The notes under the pieces were generated by a model, which was not told the origin of the DNA, ran no database searches, and saw only the letters and a list, made by a program, of their open reading frames with translations. This document shows positions 1 to 7,554 of a DNA stretch of 12,341 bases, piece by piece (position 1 is the stretch's first letter; each line of letters starts with the position of its first letter). A program made the translations under genes and the position numbers. The stretch is from NCBI GenBank assembly GCA_026770585.1, contig MU646495.1, positions 274,649 through 286,989 of the forward strand. Direction: 5' to 3'. The stretch is from Baffinella frigidus. Its lineage: Eukaryota > Cryptophyceae > Cryptomonadales > Baffinellaceae.

Positions 1-340
1 GGTTTAGTGTTTAGGGAACCTGGTCGGCACGGGCTCGTCCGAGGCGGGCCCGTTCCGTAAGGCGCATAGACTTTTGTATCACTCAACGCAAGGCGCAAGG
101 GCCTGGGTAGGGCCTGTATCGAGAGTAATAAAGAAGAAGAAGCAGAAGAAGAAGACGAAGAAAAAGAAGATCAAGGAGAAGGTTGAGGGGTGAGGGTTTA
201 TGAGTTAGGATTTGGGGTTTATGGTCTAGGGCCTAGGGTTTAGGGTTTTGGGTTCAGGGTTTAGGGTTCAGGGTTTCGGATTTGTAGTTCAAGGTTCAGG
301 GTTCAGGGTTCAGGGTTTAGGGTTTAAGGAACCTGGTCGA
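1..340. repeat. Degenerate telomere-like G-rich tract with AAG-rich run
   Basis: The plus strand is built of diverged TTTAGGG, TTCAGGG and related heptamers, especially from about 185 to 335. A (GAA/AAG)-rich stretch lies near 128-182. The phrase ggaacctggtcg occurs near 16 and again near 328, so this block seems to be part of a larger subtelomere-like repeat. The units are too mutated for a functional telomere end. No gene is seen. Confidence 0.75.
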
Positions 341-415
341 TACCCCCACCCGGCCCCGCGGGAGGCGGCAGAGGCAGCTCTCGGAATCCCAGTTCCGCCA
401 CAGCGACAACGACGG

Positions 416-1025
416 GCCGCTCCTCTTTCCCTCCTACGCTTCCTACGCCTCCTACGCCCCCCCCCCCGCCGACGCCCGCCGCCAGCTCGCGAGGCTCGAC
501 TGGCTCGCCTGGCTCGCGTGATGGTTCGCGTGATGCGTTCCCGGACGCCCCGTCTGCTGCTGGTCGCGACCCACTCTGCGGAAGGGCACAGGGCTTCAGG
601 TTTCACGGTACAGGGATGATGGGGCGCTCCTCTTTCCCTCCTACGCCTGCAGCTGGCTCGCGAGGCTCGCCGGGAGGGTGTGAGGCATTCCCAGACGCCA
701 GGCGTGATGGATCCCCGCCCGTCTCTTCTGCTGTTAGTCGCGACCCCCTCTGCACCAGTGGTGTACGGTTCAGTGTTCAGGGTACAGGGTGAAGGTTGCA
801 GGGTGTAGGGTTCAGGGTTCATGGTTCATGGTTCATGGTTCATGGCGCTTCTCTTTCCCCCCTATACCTCCGACGCCTCCTACGCTTCCTACGCCTCCTA
901 CGCTTCCTATGCCTCCTACGCCGACGCCCGCAGCCGGCTCGGGAGGCTCGCCAGGAGGGTGTGAGGCATTCCCGCCCGCCTCTCCTGTTGCTGGTCGCGA
1001 CCCCCTCTGGGCCAGGGCACAGGGG
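416..1025. repeat. Three GC-rich repeat copies interleaved with G-rich arrays
   Basis: Three related GC-rich blocks lie at about 416-593, 621-757 and 842-1022. Each starts with cgctcctctttccc or a close variant and continues with cctacgc trinucleotide-like iterations. Each then carries gctcgcgaggctcgcc and a tggtcgcgacccnctctg stretch, and the blocks are separated by telomere-like cagggttcaggg units. Open frames on both strands here are by-products of high GC and repetition, with low-complexity Arg/Pro-rich translations and no recognisable domain. I call no gene. Confidence 0.7.
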
Positions 1026-1026
1026 T

Positions 1027-1058
<32 letters not shown>

Positions 1059-1275
1059 GGTACAGGGTTCAGGGTTCAGGGTTCAGGATTCAGGGTGTAA
1101 GGTTCAGGGTGCATGGTACAGGGTACAGGGTTTAGGGTTTAGGGTTCAGGGTGCAGGGTGCAGGGTTCGGGGTTCATGGTGCAGGGCACAGGGTACAGGG
1201 TGCAGGGTGCAGGGTGAAGGTTGCATGGTGTAGGGTTCAGGGTTGAGGGTACAGGGTTCAGGGTGCATGTCAGCC
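1023..1275. repeat. Telomere-like array (gggttga / gggttca / gggtaca variants)
   Basis: A nearly uninterrupted run of 6-8 base units such as gggttga, gggttca, gggtgca and gggtaca, G-rich on the plus strand. It first shows four or five near-identical gggttga units at 1023-1055 and then mixed variants. Open frames through it are simply repeat translation. Confidence 0.8.
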
Positions 1276-1515
1276 AGGTGGCACCGAGGAATTCTACACG
1301 CGGGTGCTCTGCAGGACACGGAAAAGGCAACAACGTTTCCCTGCCGGGCAAGTGCAAGGCAAGAAGGCCTAGCTCTGCCTCACTCGGGTTGACCAACTAT
1401 TCTCAAGTTGACATGCTGGGGTTGCGAGACAAATCCGTCAACTTTGGAGCGGAAACGAGCCCGGGCTCACTAAATTAGCGAGCCAAAATAGACTGGGCAC
1501 GAAGCGCCTGATGAT
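1276..1515. other. Non-repetitive spacer, no gene seen
   Basis: Ordinary mixed sequence between the G-rich array and the first foldback element. It has one short similarity to another part of the window: 13 bases at 1368-1380 (cctagctctgcct) are identical to the end of the foldback element at 9520. This may be a relic of that family or chance. Confidence 0.4.
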
Positions 1516-1720
1516 CCACCAGGAACCCGTAGCAGCTCATAACCGGGTCGGTTACTGTAGTATTTTCCAGCTAAACCGAAGAAATCTCTTCGGTATCTCC
1601 CGTCAGCAATTCGAGGTCCCTAGGGTTTCCTACCGTAGGGTCATAGGAAAGAGTTTTTCAAAAATAAAATACCCGAATCCTTGCAAGAATCCGGTATAAG
1701 CTGCTACGGGTTGCTGGTGG
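1516..1720 (+). mobile_element. Foldback MITE-like element, copy 1 (CCACCAG ends)
   Basis: The element starts ccaccaggaacccgtagcag and ends ctgctacgggttgctggtgg, so its ends are inverted repeats. Inside are motifs shared with the second copy: ttactgtagta, ctcccgtcagcaattc, a cctaggg/cctaccgtagg core, and gaatcc near the right end. It is 205 bp and too small to encode a transposase, so it should be non-autonomous. Flanks show only a possible 2-base AT duplication, so the superfamily is not assigned. Confidence 0.75.
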
Positions 1721-1758
1721 ATAGCTTGACACTTTCCAGCACCAGCACAGCACCACAA

Positions 1759-1965
1759 CCACCAGCAACCCGTAGCATCTTTTACCGGATCCTTTCAAGA
1801 ATCCGGGAACGAATTGTTGTTTTTGGTGTATGCGTAGGACCCTGCAGTAGGAGTCCCTAGGAACCTCGGAATTGCTGGCGGGAGATGCGGACAGATATGT
1901 CCAGTTGTAGCTGAAATTTACTACAGTACCCGATCCGGTTAAAAGCTGCAACGGGTTGCTGGTGG
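1759..1965 (-). mobile_element. Foldback MITE-like element, copy 2, inverted relative to copy 1
   Basis: Reverse-complemented, this 207 bp segment aligns end to end with the element at 1516-1720: same ends, same tactgtagta and ctcccgccagcaattc blocks, and same core. It therefore sits in the opposite orientation, 38 bp away. Together the two copies form one large inverted repeat. Divergence between them is substantial, arguing for independent insertions or an old duplication. Confidence 0.75.
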
Positions 1966-2082
1966 AACGCGCTGGATCTCTTTCACACATGTCCATCTTT
2001 CATACACAGTTTTGCAGGAATAGAAGCATGCGGAGGGGGTGAATTAGGGGGGGGGGTCGCATGGATTTCACGCGTATCGATT

Positions 2083-2420
2083 TCACAGCGAGCGGGAGGG
2101 CACCTTTGCAGTCCTCTCTGAGGTCCCTGGAGAGGAGGCGCCTCCCCCGACGGGTTTGGCCAAGTATTTGTACGCCACCAAGGCGGCGATGAGGAACAGG
2201 ATGACGGACGGGATGGTCAAGCCGAGGATGAGGCCGACCGACGCCTCTTCCGCGAGAAGCCGTCTTTCAGGACCTCCCCCGCGCGCCCCCTCAGCACTTG
2301 AAGCACTTCGGCTGCTGGCTAGCGCCTCCCGAGCCACTGGCACGGACTCACCGCACTGTGCGTGTGCCAATAGGAACGCGAGCGTGACCGCTGCTCTGCA
2401 GAGCGGCGGGACACTGATCC
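2083..2420 (-). CDS. C-terminal part of a probable single-pass membrane protein (partial model)
   Basis: The minus-strand frame ending with TGA at 2083-2085 encodes a hydrophobic leader-like stretch (AAVTLAFLLAHAQC, near 2356-2396) and an Ala/Ser/Gly/Glu-rich segment. A strong transmembrane helix follows (VGLILGLTIPSVILFLIAAL, about 2167-2238), then a short basic, Ser-rich tail ending PSRSL. The leader, short ectodomain, single helix and small tail suggest a type I membrane protein. The open frame continues upstream to 3003, but that part has no protein-like features. A good donor (gcg|GTGAGT) and an acceptor-like ctctgcag lie close to the leader, so the true 5' structure is probably spliced and the start is unknown. 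I do not recognise the family. Confidence 0.45.
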
Positions 2421-3000
2421 GGGCTGGATTTCCTAGGCTGTTCGACACTTTGATGTCCTGATTGACTTGGAAGTCCTGATTCTCTGCGACAAAATGGACC
2501 CCATCCCCATCTGCCTCCTTCTCCTGGCGGTAGGACCCCTGTCCCCGCTCCGGGCCGAGCTGATCTGGGCACGGCGGTGCTCCGATGCCACGCTCGCGTC
2601 GTCGAATCCATCCCACGTGCGGACCCATGCTGATGAAACACCGCACCGCGGGTGGACCGGTAACAGTCTTTCTAAAACTCGAGATCACGTTACATAACCT
2701 GAAGAAGATGCCCTCTGGATGGAGGGGTCGTGCCCAAATAAAGAAATTAAAACCTACAAAGAAAAGGTGAGACGAACAGCCGACAATCATGAACCAACGA
2801 TAGAATGAGTGGAACCTTGCAGGCCAAGGTTCTTTAAGCCACACATGCATACATGCAGACGACTCAGAAGGTCCACAGGACCTTATGGCATGCCCCACCA
2901 AGTGCCTCTCTGGAATGTCACCTATGAGAGGTGGAGGCATGAGTCTTGGAAGGTCAAATGTGGTACAACCATCGCGGAATAGCCACGGGGTAAATTCAAC
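2421..3000. other. Gene-poor stretch with one small hairpin
   Basis: No convincing coding region apart from the upstream extension of the minus-strand open frame. A short perfect inverted repeat, gaaccttg / caaggttc, lies at 2812-2832. The 2700-2765 stretch is A-rich on the plus strand. Confidence 0.4.
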
Positions 3001-3021
3001 CACATACAGCCGGATGGAGGA

Positions 3022-3087
3022 GTCGGCTCCCTGAAGGAGCCGACCTGAGTTGGATTGGCTAACCGATCGGATGAGCGGTTAACCAAT
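3022..3087. repeat. Two adjacent hairpins
   Basis: A perfect 9 bp stem, gtcggctcc / ggagccgac with a 5 base loop, at 3022-3044 is followed by attggctaaccg / cggttaaccaat (one mismatch) at 3054-3087. Their purpose is unknown; they sit about 170 bp upstream of the TATA box at 3261. Confidence 0.6.
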
Positions 3088-3260
3088 ACAACTCCTCCCT
3101 TTTTCAAGAATCCGACCCCGCCCGGAATGATAGGTCTATATCGATGAGACCGGGCTGATAAGTCTGTCAAAACTCGTGGACCTACCAAACCTCTCCTTCG
3201 TCGTTTACTTCATCCGCGCCAATCTTCGGGGAGCATCCCTCGGAGACAGACTGAGCGGGG

Positions 3261-3267
3261 TATAAAA
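3261..3267 (+). promoter_or_regulatory. TATA-box candidate
   Basis: TATAAAA in the context gagcggggTATAAAATgg is a near-ideal TATA box for plus-strand transcription. An AATAAA-like ctttaataaattc follows about 60 bases later. No coding region is evident downstream. TATA followed closely by a polyadenylation-like signal can occur in a solo LTR, but I could not find LTR ends, so this remains a candidate only. Confidence 0.35.
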
Positions 3268-3299
3268 TGGACCGATCATAGTCTGGTAATGGCACGGGT

Positions 3300-3917
3300 T
3301 AGGCAATAACGGCGAACCCTCTTTAATAAATTCAGTAATCAGTAATCAAAGGACCTAAAGGATCTAAAGGACCAGATCACGTGCGTGGCGAAACGAAATC
3401 GAAGCGTGCAGCGGTCGTGTTTGCTCTTCTTATTAAACCTAGGGAAAGTGGTCATTTCCCCTTGGCGTTTCTCAAGTTTCGGCAAAACCCCTTGCACCAA
3501 CCCAGAAACGCGCGTGCTGCTTCATGACGTTCATTAAAGCTCCAAAACTCCACTTATTAAAGCTCCTCACTCCTAGGTAGCTCGTCCCAGTGGGTTAGAC
3601 GTTCAAGTGAAAAATCAAACCCTCAGGAGTGGTTACTGTTAGAGCCCTGCGTCTCGGCCTGACTCTCCCCTCAGCGTGTGCCGTCGGGTTTTCAACTTAT
3701 CAAATCTCGTTTTCCCCGCTATGATCCCTCGTCATGCTCTTCCCCTCTAGAGGCCACGCTCAAGGTTTCGTGTTTGACATGTTTTCAACCCTCGCTTCCC
3801 CCCCCTGTTCCAGAACCAGTTTTTGTAATTTCGTGGTACAAAAAGAGGGTGGCGGCATTCGCGCGGTGGCGGGTGTGTGCCGCCTGCACCACCAGAGAGA
3901 GTTACTTTACCTGCGTC
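3300..3917. other. Stretch without a recognisable gene
   Basis: Mixed sequence with an imperfect tandem aaaggacctaaaggatctaaaggacc near 3348-3373. A plus-strand frame from 3678 runs into the foldback element at 3918 and has no domain-like content, so I do not call it. Confidence 0.4.
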
Positions 3918-4213
3918 TACAGGGGTATCTCGGCAACAAGAAACCGCTTCTCGAGAACACACACCGGATCTGACCGCTGCGTTTTCTCAATCTTAAGTAA
4001 AAGGCACTGACCAGATTCTCCCTCCGTTTCCTTAACCTTAAGAAATCGCGAATTATTTTTCGATTTTTCAAAACGGACCGACCGCGTTCAAGATTTTTCG
4101 TAATTTAAGAAAACAGAGACCGACCGGTTTTGCTCGCGCTTTTCTTAAATTAAGAAAACGCCGACCGACCGACCCTCGAGCAACAGTGTTGTTGTAGCCC
4201 AGGAACACCTGTA
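3918..4213. mobile_element. TA-flanked foldback MITE, ~296 bp, with internal subrepeats
   Basis: The left end tacaggggtatctcggcaac and the right end ttgttgtagcccaggaaca...cctgta are inverted repeats, and cttctcgagaacac matches ctcgagcaacagtg further in. The interior is several diverged ~45 bp units, each with a TTAAGAAAA-type palindrome and ending gaccgaccg. Flanking TA is consistent with a TA target duplication, as in Tc1/mariner-like elements. There is no transposase gene, so it would be mobilised in trans. Confidence 0.8.
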
Positions 4214-4248
4214 CATGTAGGGTCCTAGGGTGTGTGAACAATGTGGCT

Positions 4249-4275
4249 ATTTCTTATGATCGAGGTACCCCTGTA
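4249..4275. mobile_element. Isolated end of a 121-bp-type TACAGGGG element
   Basis: atttcttatgatcgaggtacccctgta matches the right end of the 121 bp elements at 6469 and 6876. The preceding 4213-4230 (catgtagggtcctaggg) resembles their interior core. The matching left half is missing, so this is probably a truncated copy abutting the element at 3918. Confidence 0.6.
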
Positions 4276-4466
4276 CTCGATGGGAGTGGTGCGGTGCCAG
4301 ACAGACTAATCCTCCTGTAGGAACATGTGCGCCCCGTCTGGGAGGTAGCGCTCAGTGAGTCTGTTGCACCCTCGCATTCAAGCCCTTGCAATCAGGGAGA
4401 GACACAGAGAACTGTCCCTTATGTGGTCAGGGGGTCATACTTGACCTTCCACAGGTCCTAGGCTCC

Positions 4467-4754
4467 TACAGGGGTAACTCGGCTACAAGAACACTCTTGC
4501 TCGAGGATCGGTCGGTCAGCGTTTTAATAAGATAAGAAAAGCGCGACGGCTTCTTGACTTGAAGAAAACGTAAACCGACCGCTTTCTTACGTTTGCTTAA
4601 CCTTTAAAAAAACACGGACCGACCGCTTGCGTGCGTGTTGTAAATCTTTGAAAAAAGGCACCAACCGGATTCTCTCTCCGTTTTCTTATTTTAAGAAAAC
4701 GCCGACCCACCGACCTTCGAGCAAGAGTGTTCTTGTAGCCGAGGTACCCCTGCA
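4467..4754. mobile_element. TA-flanked foldback MITE, 288 bp, ~74 bp inverted ends
   Basis: The left arm, tacaggggtaactcggct through ataagaaaa at 4467-4540, matches the reverse complement of about 4683-4754, including caagaacactcttgctcga and the ggtcggtcagcgtttt block. The interior holds the same kind of ~45 bp units as the element at 3918: AAGAAAAC followed by gaccgaccg, four or five times. The final A of the left TA is kept, but the right terminus reads CA, probably a point mutation. Confidence 0.85.
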
Positions 4755-4796
4755 TTGTGTAGTTTTTTGAGTTTCGTTTTTATGGCTGGAGATTTG

Positions 4797-4900
4797 GGGT
4801 TTAGGATTTGAGGTTCAGGGTTTAGGGTTTAGAGTTCAGCATAAAGTTCCAAGTTTTAGGGTTCAGGTTTCAAGATTTGGAGGTCAGGATACAGGGTAAT
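4797..4900. repeat. Small telomere-like island
   Basis: tttggggtttaggatttgaggttcagggtttagggtttag and related units, G-rich on the plus strand, adjoin the foldback element on its right side. They are diverged and short. Confidence 0.65.
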
Positions 4901-5480
4901 GTTTTTTTGTTTTAGAGTTCCGGTTTTAGGTCTTTATGATGGCGTCCTGAGTCACCGTGTGGCCATTCTTTCTGCCAAAATCCTGACGCATATTGTCCCC
5001 CTGATTCACTCTTTTTTGCCCAGGTTAATAACTGTCAAAAACAAAATAAATCAAAAAAGACACAGAAAAAAGAAAAAAGTCTACATTCGAGGGCTAGATG
5101 AAAAATTGGTTGCCTAGCTCAGAAAAAACTCAAAAAACTCCTGAACAACTTCACCCAGAAAAACTCAGGATTCAGTCAGAAAGGCTTAGGAACGACTCAT
5201 AAGGACTCAGGATTCACTCACAGGGACTCGGGAGAGAGTTTACAGGTAGTGTATCACCCATTTTCAGCTAAAAAAAAGTTTTTTTAACTAAAAGCTGGCC
5301 AGTTTTATGGGCTGCTGAGGTTAAAACGTAATGGGCCGCCTTCACCTTGACTCGTCGGCCACACTAGCACAAATCCCTCTTTCTCGCTCGTGCTGGTTTA
5401 AGGTCCTTTATTTTTTTTTGAGGTCCCCGAGTTGCTAACATCCTTGAGGTCCTTTGACACGATCCACATCGCACCTTCTC
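4901..5480. other. AT-rich stretch without a recognisable gene
   Basis: AT-rich sequence with runs of A and T, including aaaaaaagttttttt near 5269, and an imperfect repetition of gactcaggattcactca near 5165-5225. A 72-codon plus-strand frame at 4899 is low-complexity Lys-rich and is not called. Confidence 0.4.
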
Positions 5481-5586
5481 ATATCCCTTCAGTGCCCATA
5501 GGGTGAACATTCACCCTAGCTCGCCCTAGGCTAGTCCTAGGAGCCTACCGTAGGGTGCATGAGCCTACTGGGCACTTGAGGGATAT
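5481..5586. mobile_element. Small foldback element (~106 bp)
   Basis: The left end atatcccttcagtgccca pairs with the right end tgggcacttgagggatat. Inside is a nested hairpin, agggtgaacattcaccct, and a core with cctagg and cctaccgtagg. Size and structure fit a MITE or foldback element; its ends are unlike the TACAGGGG family. Confidence 0.65.
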
Positions 5587-5756
5587 AACACCTTTCATCT
5601 TTGATATCTGAGGTATCCGTGGCTGGAGCACTCTCCTGGTACTCGGTACTTTGGCCACCAATTTTTAGAATCCTAATGGCTTTGAAGCGTGTTCCTCAAA
5701 ATACGAAAGCGGAGCGTCATCATCGCGCTATCTAGTCCTCCTCTCCAACGGGAAGA

Positions 5757-5999
5757 AGCATACGAGAGAGAGAGAGAAAGATAGAAAGAGAGAGAGAGAG
5801 AAAGAAAGCCAGGCAGACATAGGGTGAGGGAGAAAGAAAGAGGGGTAGAGAGAGGGGGAGAGAGGGGGAGACAGGGAGAGAGAAGGAGGGAGGGGGAAAG
5901 AGAGCGGTAGAGAGAGAGAGAGAGAGTGTGTGTGTGTGAGAGAGAGTGTGTGTGTGAGAGAGTGAGAGAGAGAGCGTGAGTGAGAGAGAGAGAGAGTGT

Positions 6000-6088
<89 letters not shown>

Positions 6089-6182
6089 CGAAAGAGAGAG
6101 GGAGAGGGAGAGCGAGGGAGCAAGAGAATAAGGAGGGAAAGAGAGCCAGGGAGAGGGAGAAAAAAAACAGAACGAGAGCGAG

Positions 6183-6222
<40 letters not shown>

Positions 6223-6242
6223 CCAACGAGAGAGAGAGAGAA
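5757..6242. repeat. ~480 bp purine-rich (AG)n / (GT)n simple-sequence tract
   Basis: The plus strand is almost entirely A and G, mostly GA repeats, interrupted by GT runs near 5927-5955 and 5996-6032. A long pure (GA) run follows near 6032-6080. Both strands therefore show long spurious frames of Ser-Leu or Arg-Glu repeats, which are not genes. Such a mirror-like purine tract can adopt triplex or other non-B DNA. Confidence 0.95.
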
Positions 6243-6274
6243 CCATCGATTCATGCAGGCGCTGCATTCCCACT

Positions 6275-6436
6275 CCACACAGCGGACCTCGAAGGGATTT
6301 TGAATAACCCATACGCAATAAGACATACAACCCTACGGTAGGAAACTCGTAGGGACATAAAGGGGGTTCCTACGGATAAGACAACTGAAACTCGGGCATG
6401 TCCTGCCTGAAAATCCCTTCGAAGTCCGCTGTGTGG
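6275..6436. mobile_element. Foldback element with CCACACAGCGGA arms
   Basis: Arms at 6275-6301 and 6410-6436 match at 26 of 27 positions as inverted repeats (ccacacagcggacntcgaa and onward). The interior carries cctacggtagg and a second cctacgg, so the element shares the palindromic core found in other families here. The true outer boundaries are uncertain. Confidence 0.65.
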
Positions 6437-6468
6437 TCCTCTCGCAGGAGACGGAAGCGAGGCGCATT

Positions 6469-6589
6469 TACAGGGCTACCTCGCTCATAAGAAAGCGCCT
6501 CCCCCTAGGACCCTACAGTAGGACTATGCCTAGGGCCCTCTTGCGGTCCTAGGGGGGGTGCGCTTTCTTATGAGCGAGGTACCCCTGTA
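6469..6589. mobile_element. TA-CAGGGG foldback MITE, 121 bp, copy 1
   Basis: The left arm tacagggctacctcgctca through ataagaaagcgc is an almost perfect inverted repeat of the right arm gcgctttcttatgagcgagg through tacccctgta. The arms continue through the ccccctagga motif, so nearly the whole element folds into one hairpin. The core contains cctacagtagg. It is identical in length to the copy at 6876, and the outer TA at each end fits a TA target site. Confidence 0.88.
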
Positions 6590-6875
6590 CATGCCCTTTC
6601 CGCGGGTGTGACACGAACTTACTAAAGTCGGGTTTGGTACAAATCTGGGTTGAACAACCGACAGAAGTCCCCCCACTCCGGAGGTCTTCATGTATTGTAC
6701 GAAAGGGGTTGCGAGAGTGAGGACACGAGAGTGAGGACACGCACCGTCTTTCGGGTCGTCCTAGACACCTATCAGTAAGCCTTGCACATGACCCTAGGGC
6801 GGTGTGTGTCCATACTCGCAAGCAACGCCTGTACAGAGGCGCTCATAACCTCCAGAACGCGCACACGCAAGACAG
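6590..6875. other. Spacer between two 121 bp elements
   Basis: No gene is supported. A 14 bp tandem duplication (gagagtgaggacac twice, about 6713-6740) is present. The sequence tacagaggcgctcataacc near 6831 resembles a decayed left end of the neighbouring TACAGGGG elements. A weak inverted similarity links 6705-6727 with 6803-6829. Confidence 0.4.
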
Positions 6876-6996
6876 TACAGGGGTACCTCGCGCATAAGAA
6901 AACGCCTTCCCCTATGAGCCTCCAGTAGGCCTATGCCTAGGGCACTATGGTGGTCCTAGGGGGGGGGCGTTTTCTTATGAGCGAGGTACCCCTGTA
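6876..6996. mobile_element. TA-CAGGGG foldback MITE, 121 bp, copy 2
   Basis: This has the same ends and length as the element at 6469: tacaggggtacctcgcgca with taagaaaacgcc on the left, and ggcgttttcttatgagcg with aggtacccctgta on the right. The core reads cctccagtagg. The interior differs at many positions from copy 1, while each copy keeps its own arms complementary. Confidence 0.88.
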
Positions 6997-7153
6997 GGCT
7001 GTGCGAAGGCGTAAAAGGCCCGCCTCAGGAGCGGCCCGCCCCGAAAAGACACGCGGCAGCGAGCGAAGCAAGAATCGCGGGCGGCGCGTCAGGCACGGCG
7101 CGCAGAAACGCGGGAGGAGAGAGCAGGGCGGCAGCTGCCACCAGCCTTCCCAA

Positions 7154-7261
7154 GTGGCTCAAATAGTGCCCTGGAAGGTCTTCGATTTTACCTTGGCTCG
7201 GGGTCACGTTTGACACCGATCCAAGGTAAAATCGAAAATGCCAGAGCACTATTTGAGCCAC
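7154..7261. mobile_element. Foldback element with GTGGCTCAAATAGTG ends, 108 bp
   Basis: gtggctcaaatagtgcc at the left and gcactatttgagccac at the right are inverted, and cgattttaccttgg / ccaaggtaaaatcg extends the match inward. The central loop is about 24 bp. A diverged single end of the same family, ccactatttgagcgac, lies at 9469-9484. The exact target duplication is unclear. Confidence 0.8.
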
Positions 7262-7554
7262 CTCCACGGGCTAGTGGTGCGCAGCGGGGGAGCTTCGGGG
7301 AGAGGTCGCCTCCGCGCCGAGAGCAGCCGCTCCACACCTGATGGGGGTCAGTGCGCGGGGATTCGCGCGAGCTGCACTTGCCAGGCTGCCGCACGGCCGG
7401 CAGCATGGTGTGGGGGGAGGTGGGGAGGTGGGGAGCGGGGGGGGGGCAACGCCGGGAGGGGAAGGGTATTCCGTTCATGAAACATGCCCGGGGGAGGAAG
7501 CCGCGCCCATCGCAGCTCGCTCCGCCGCCCGCCACCATTTGATGGTCTAATTAC
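7262..7554. other. GC-rich 3' flank of the minus-strand membrane-protein gene
   Basis: GC-rich, with G-runs near 7410-7450. Several short overlapping frames exist on both strands but none resembles a protein. It may hold the 3' untranslated region, or a further exon, of the gene ending at 7555. Confidence 0.4.

Noticed and set aside
310-822. 170-codon Arg-rich minus-strand frame
   Set aside because: It crosses telomere-like units and two copies of the GC-rich repeat; its composition follows from the repeat, and the opposite strand is equally open.
3000-3620. Solo LTR of a retrotransposon
   Set aside because: A TATA box with a nearby AATAAA suggested it, but I found no TG...CA ends, target duplication or second copy.
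3678-4010. 110-codon plus-strand frame
   Set aside because: It runs into the foldback element at 3918 and shows no domain or coding-like composition.
5673-6330. Long Ser-Leu-rich frames on the minus strand (164-217 codons)
   Set aside because: They are translations of (CT)n/(CA)n simple sequence in all three frames, with no non-repetitive domain.
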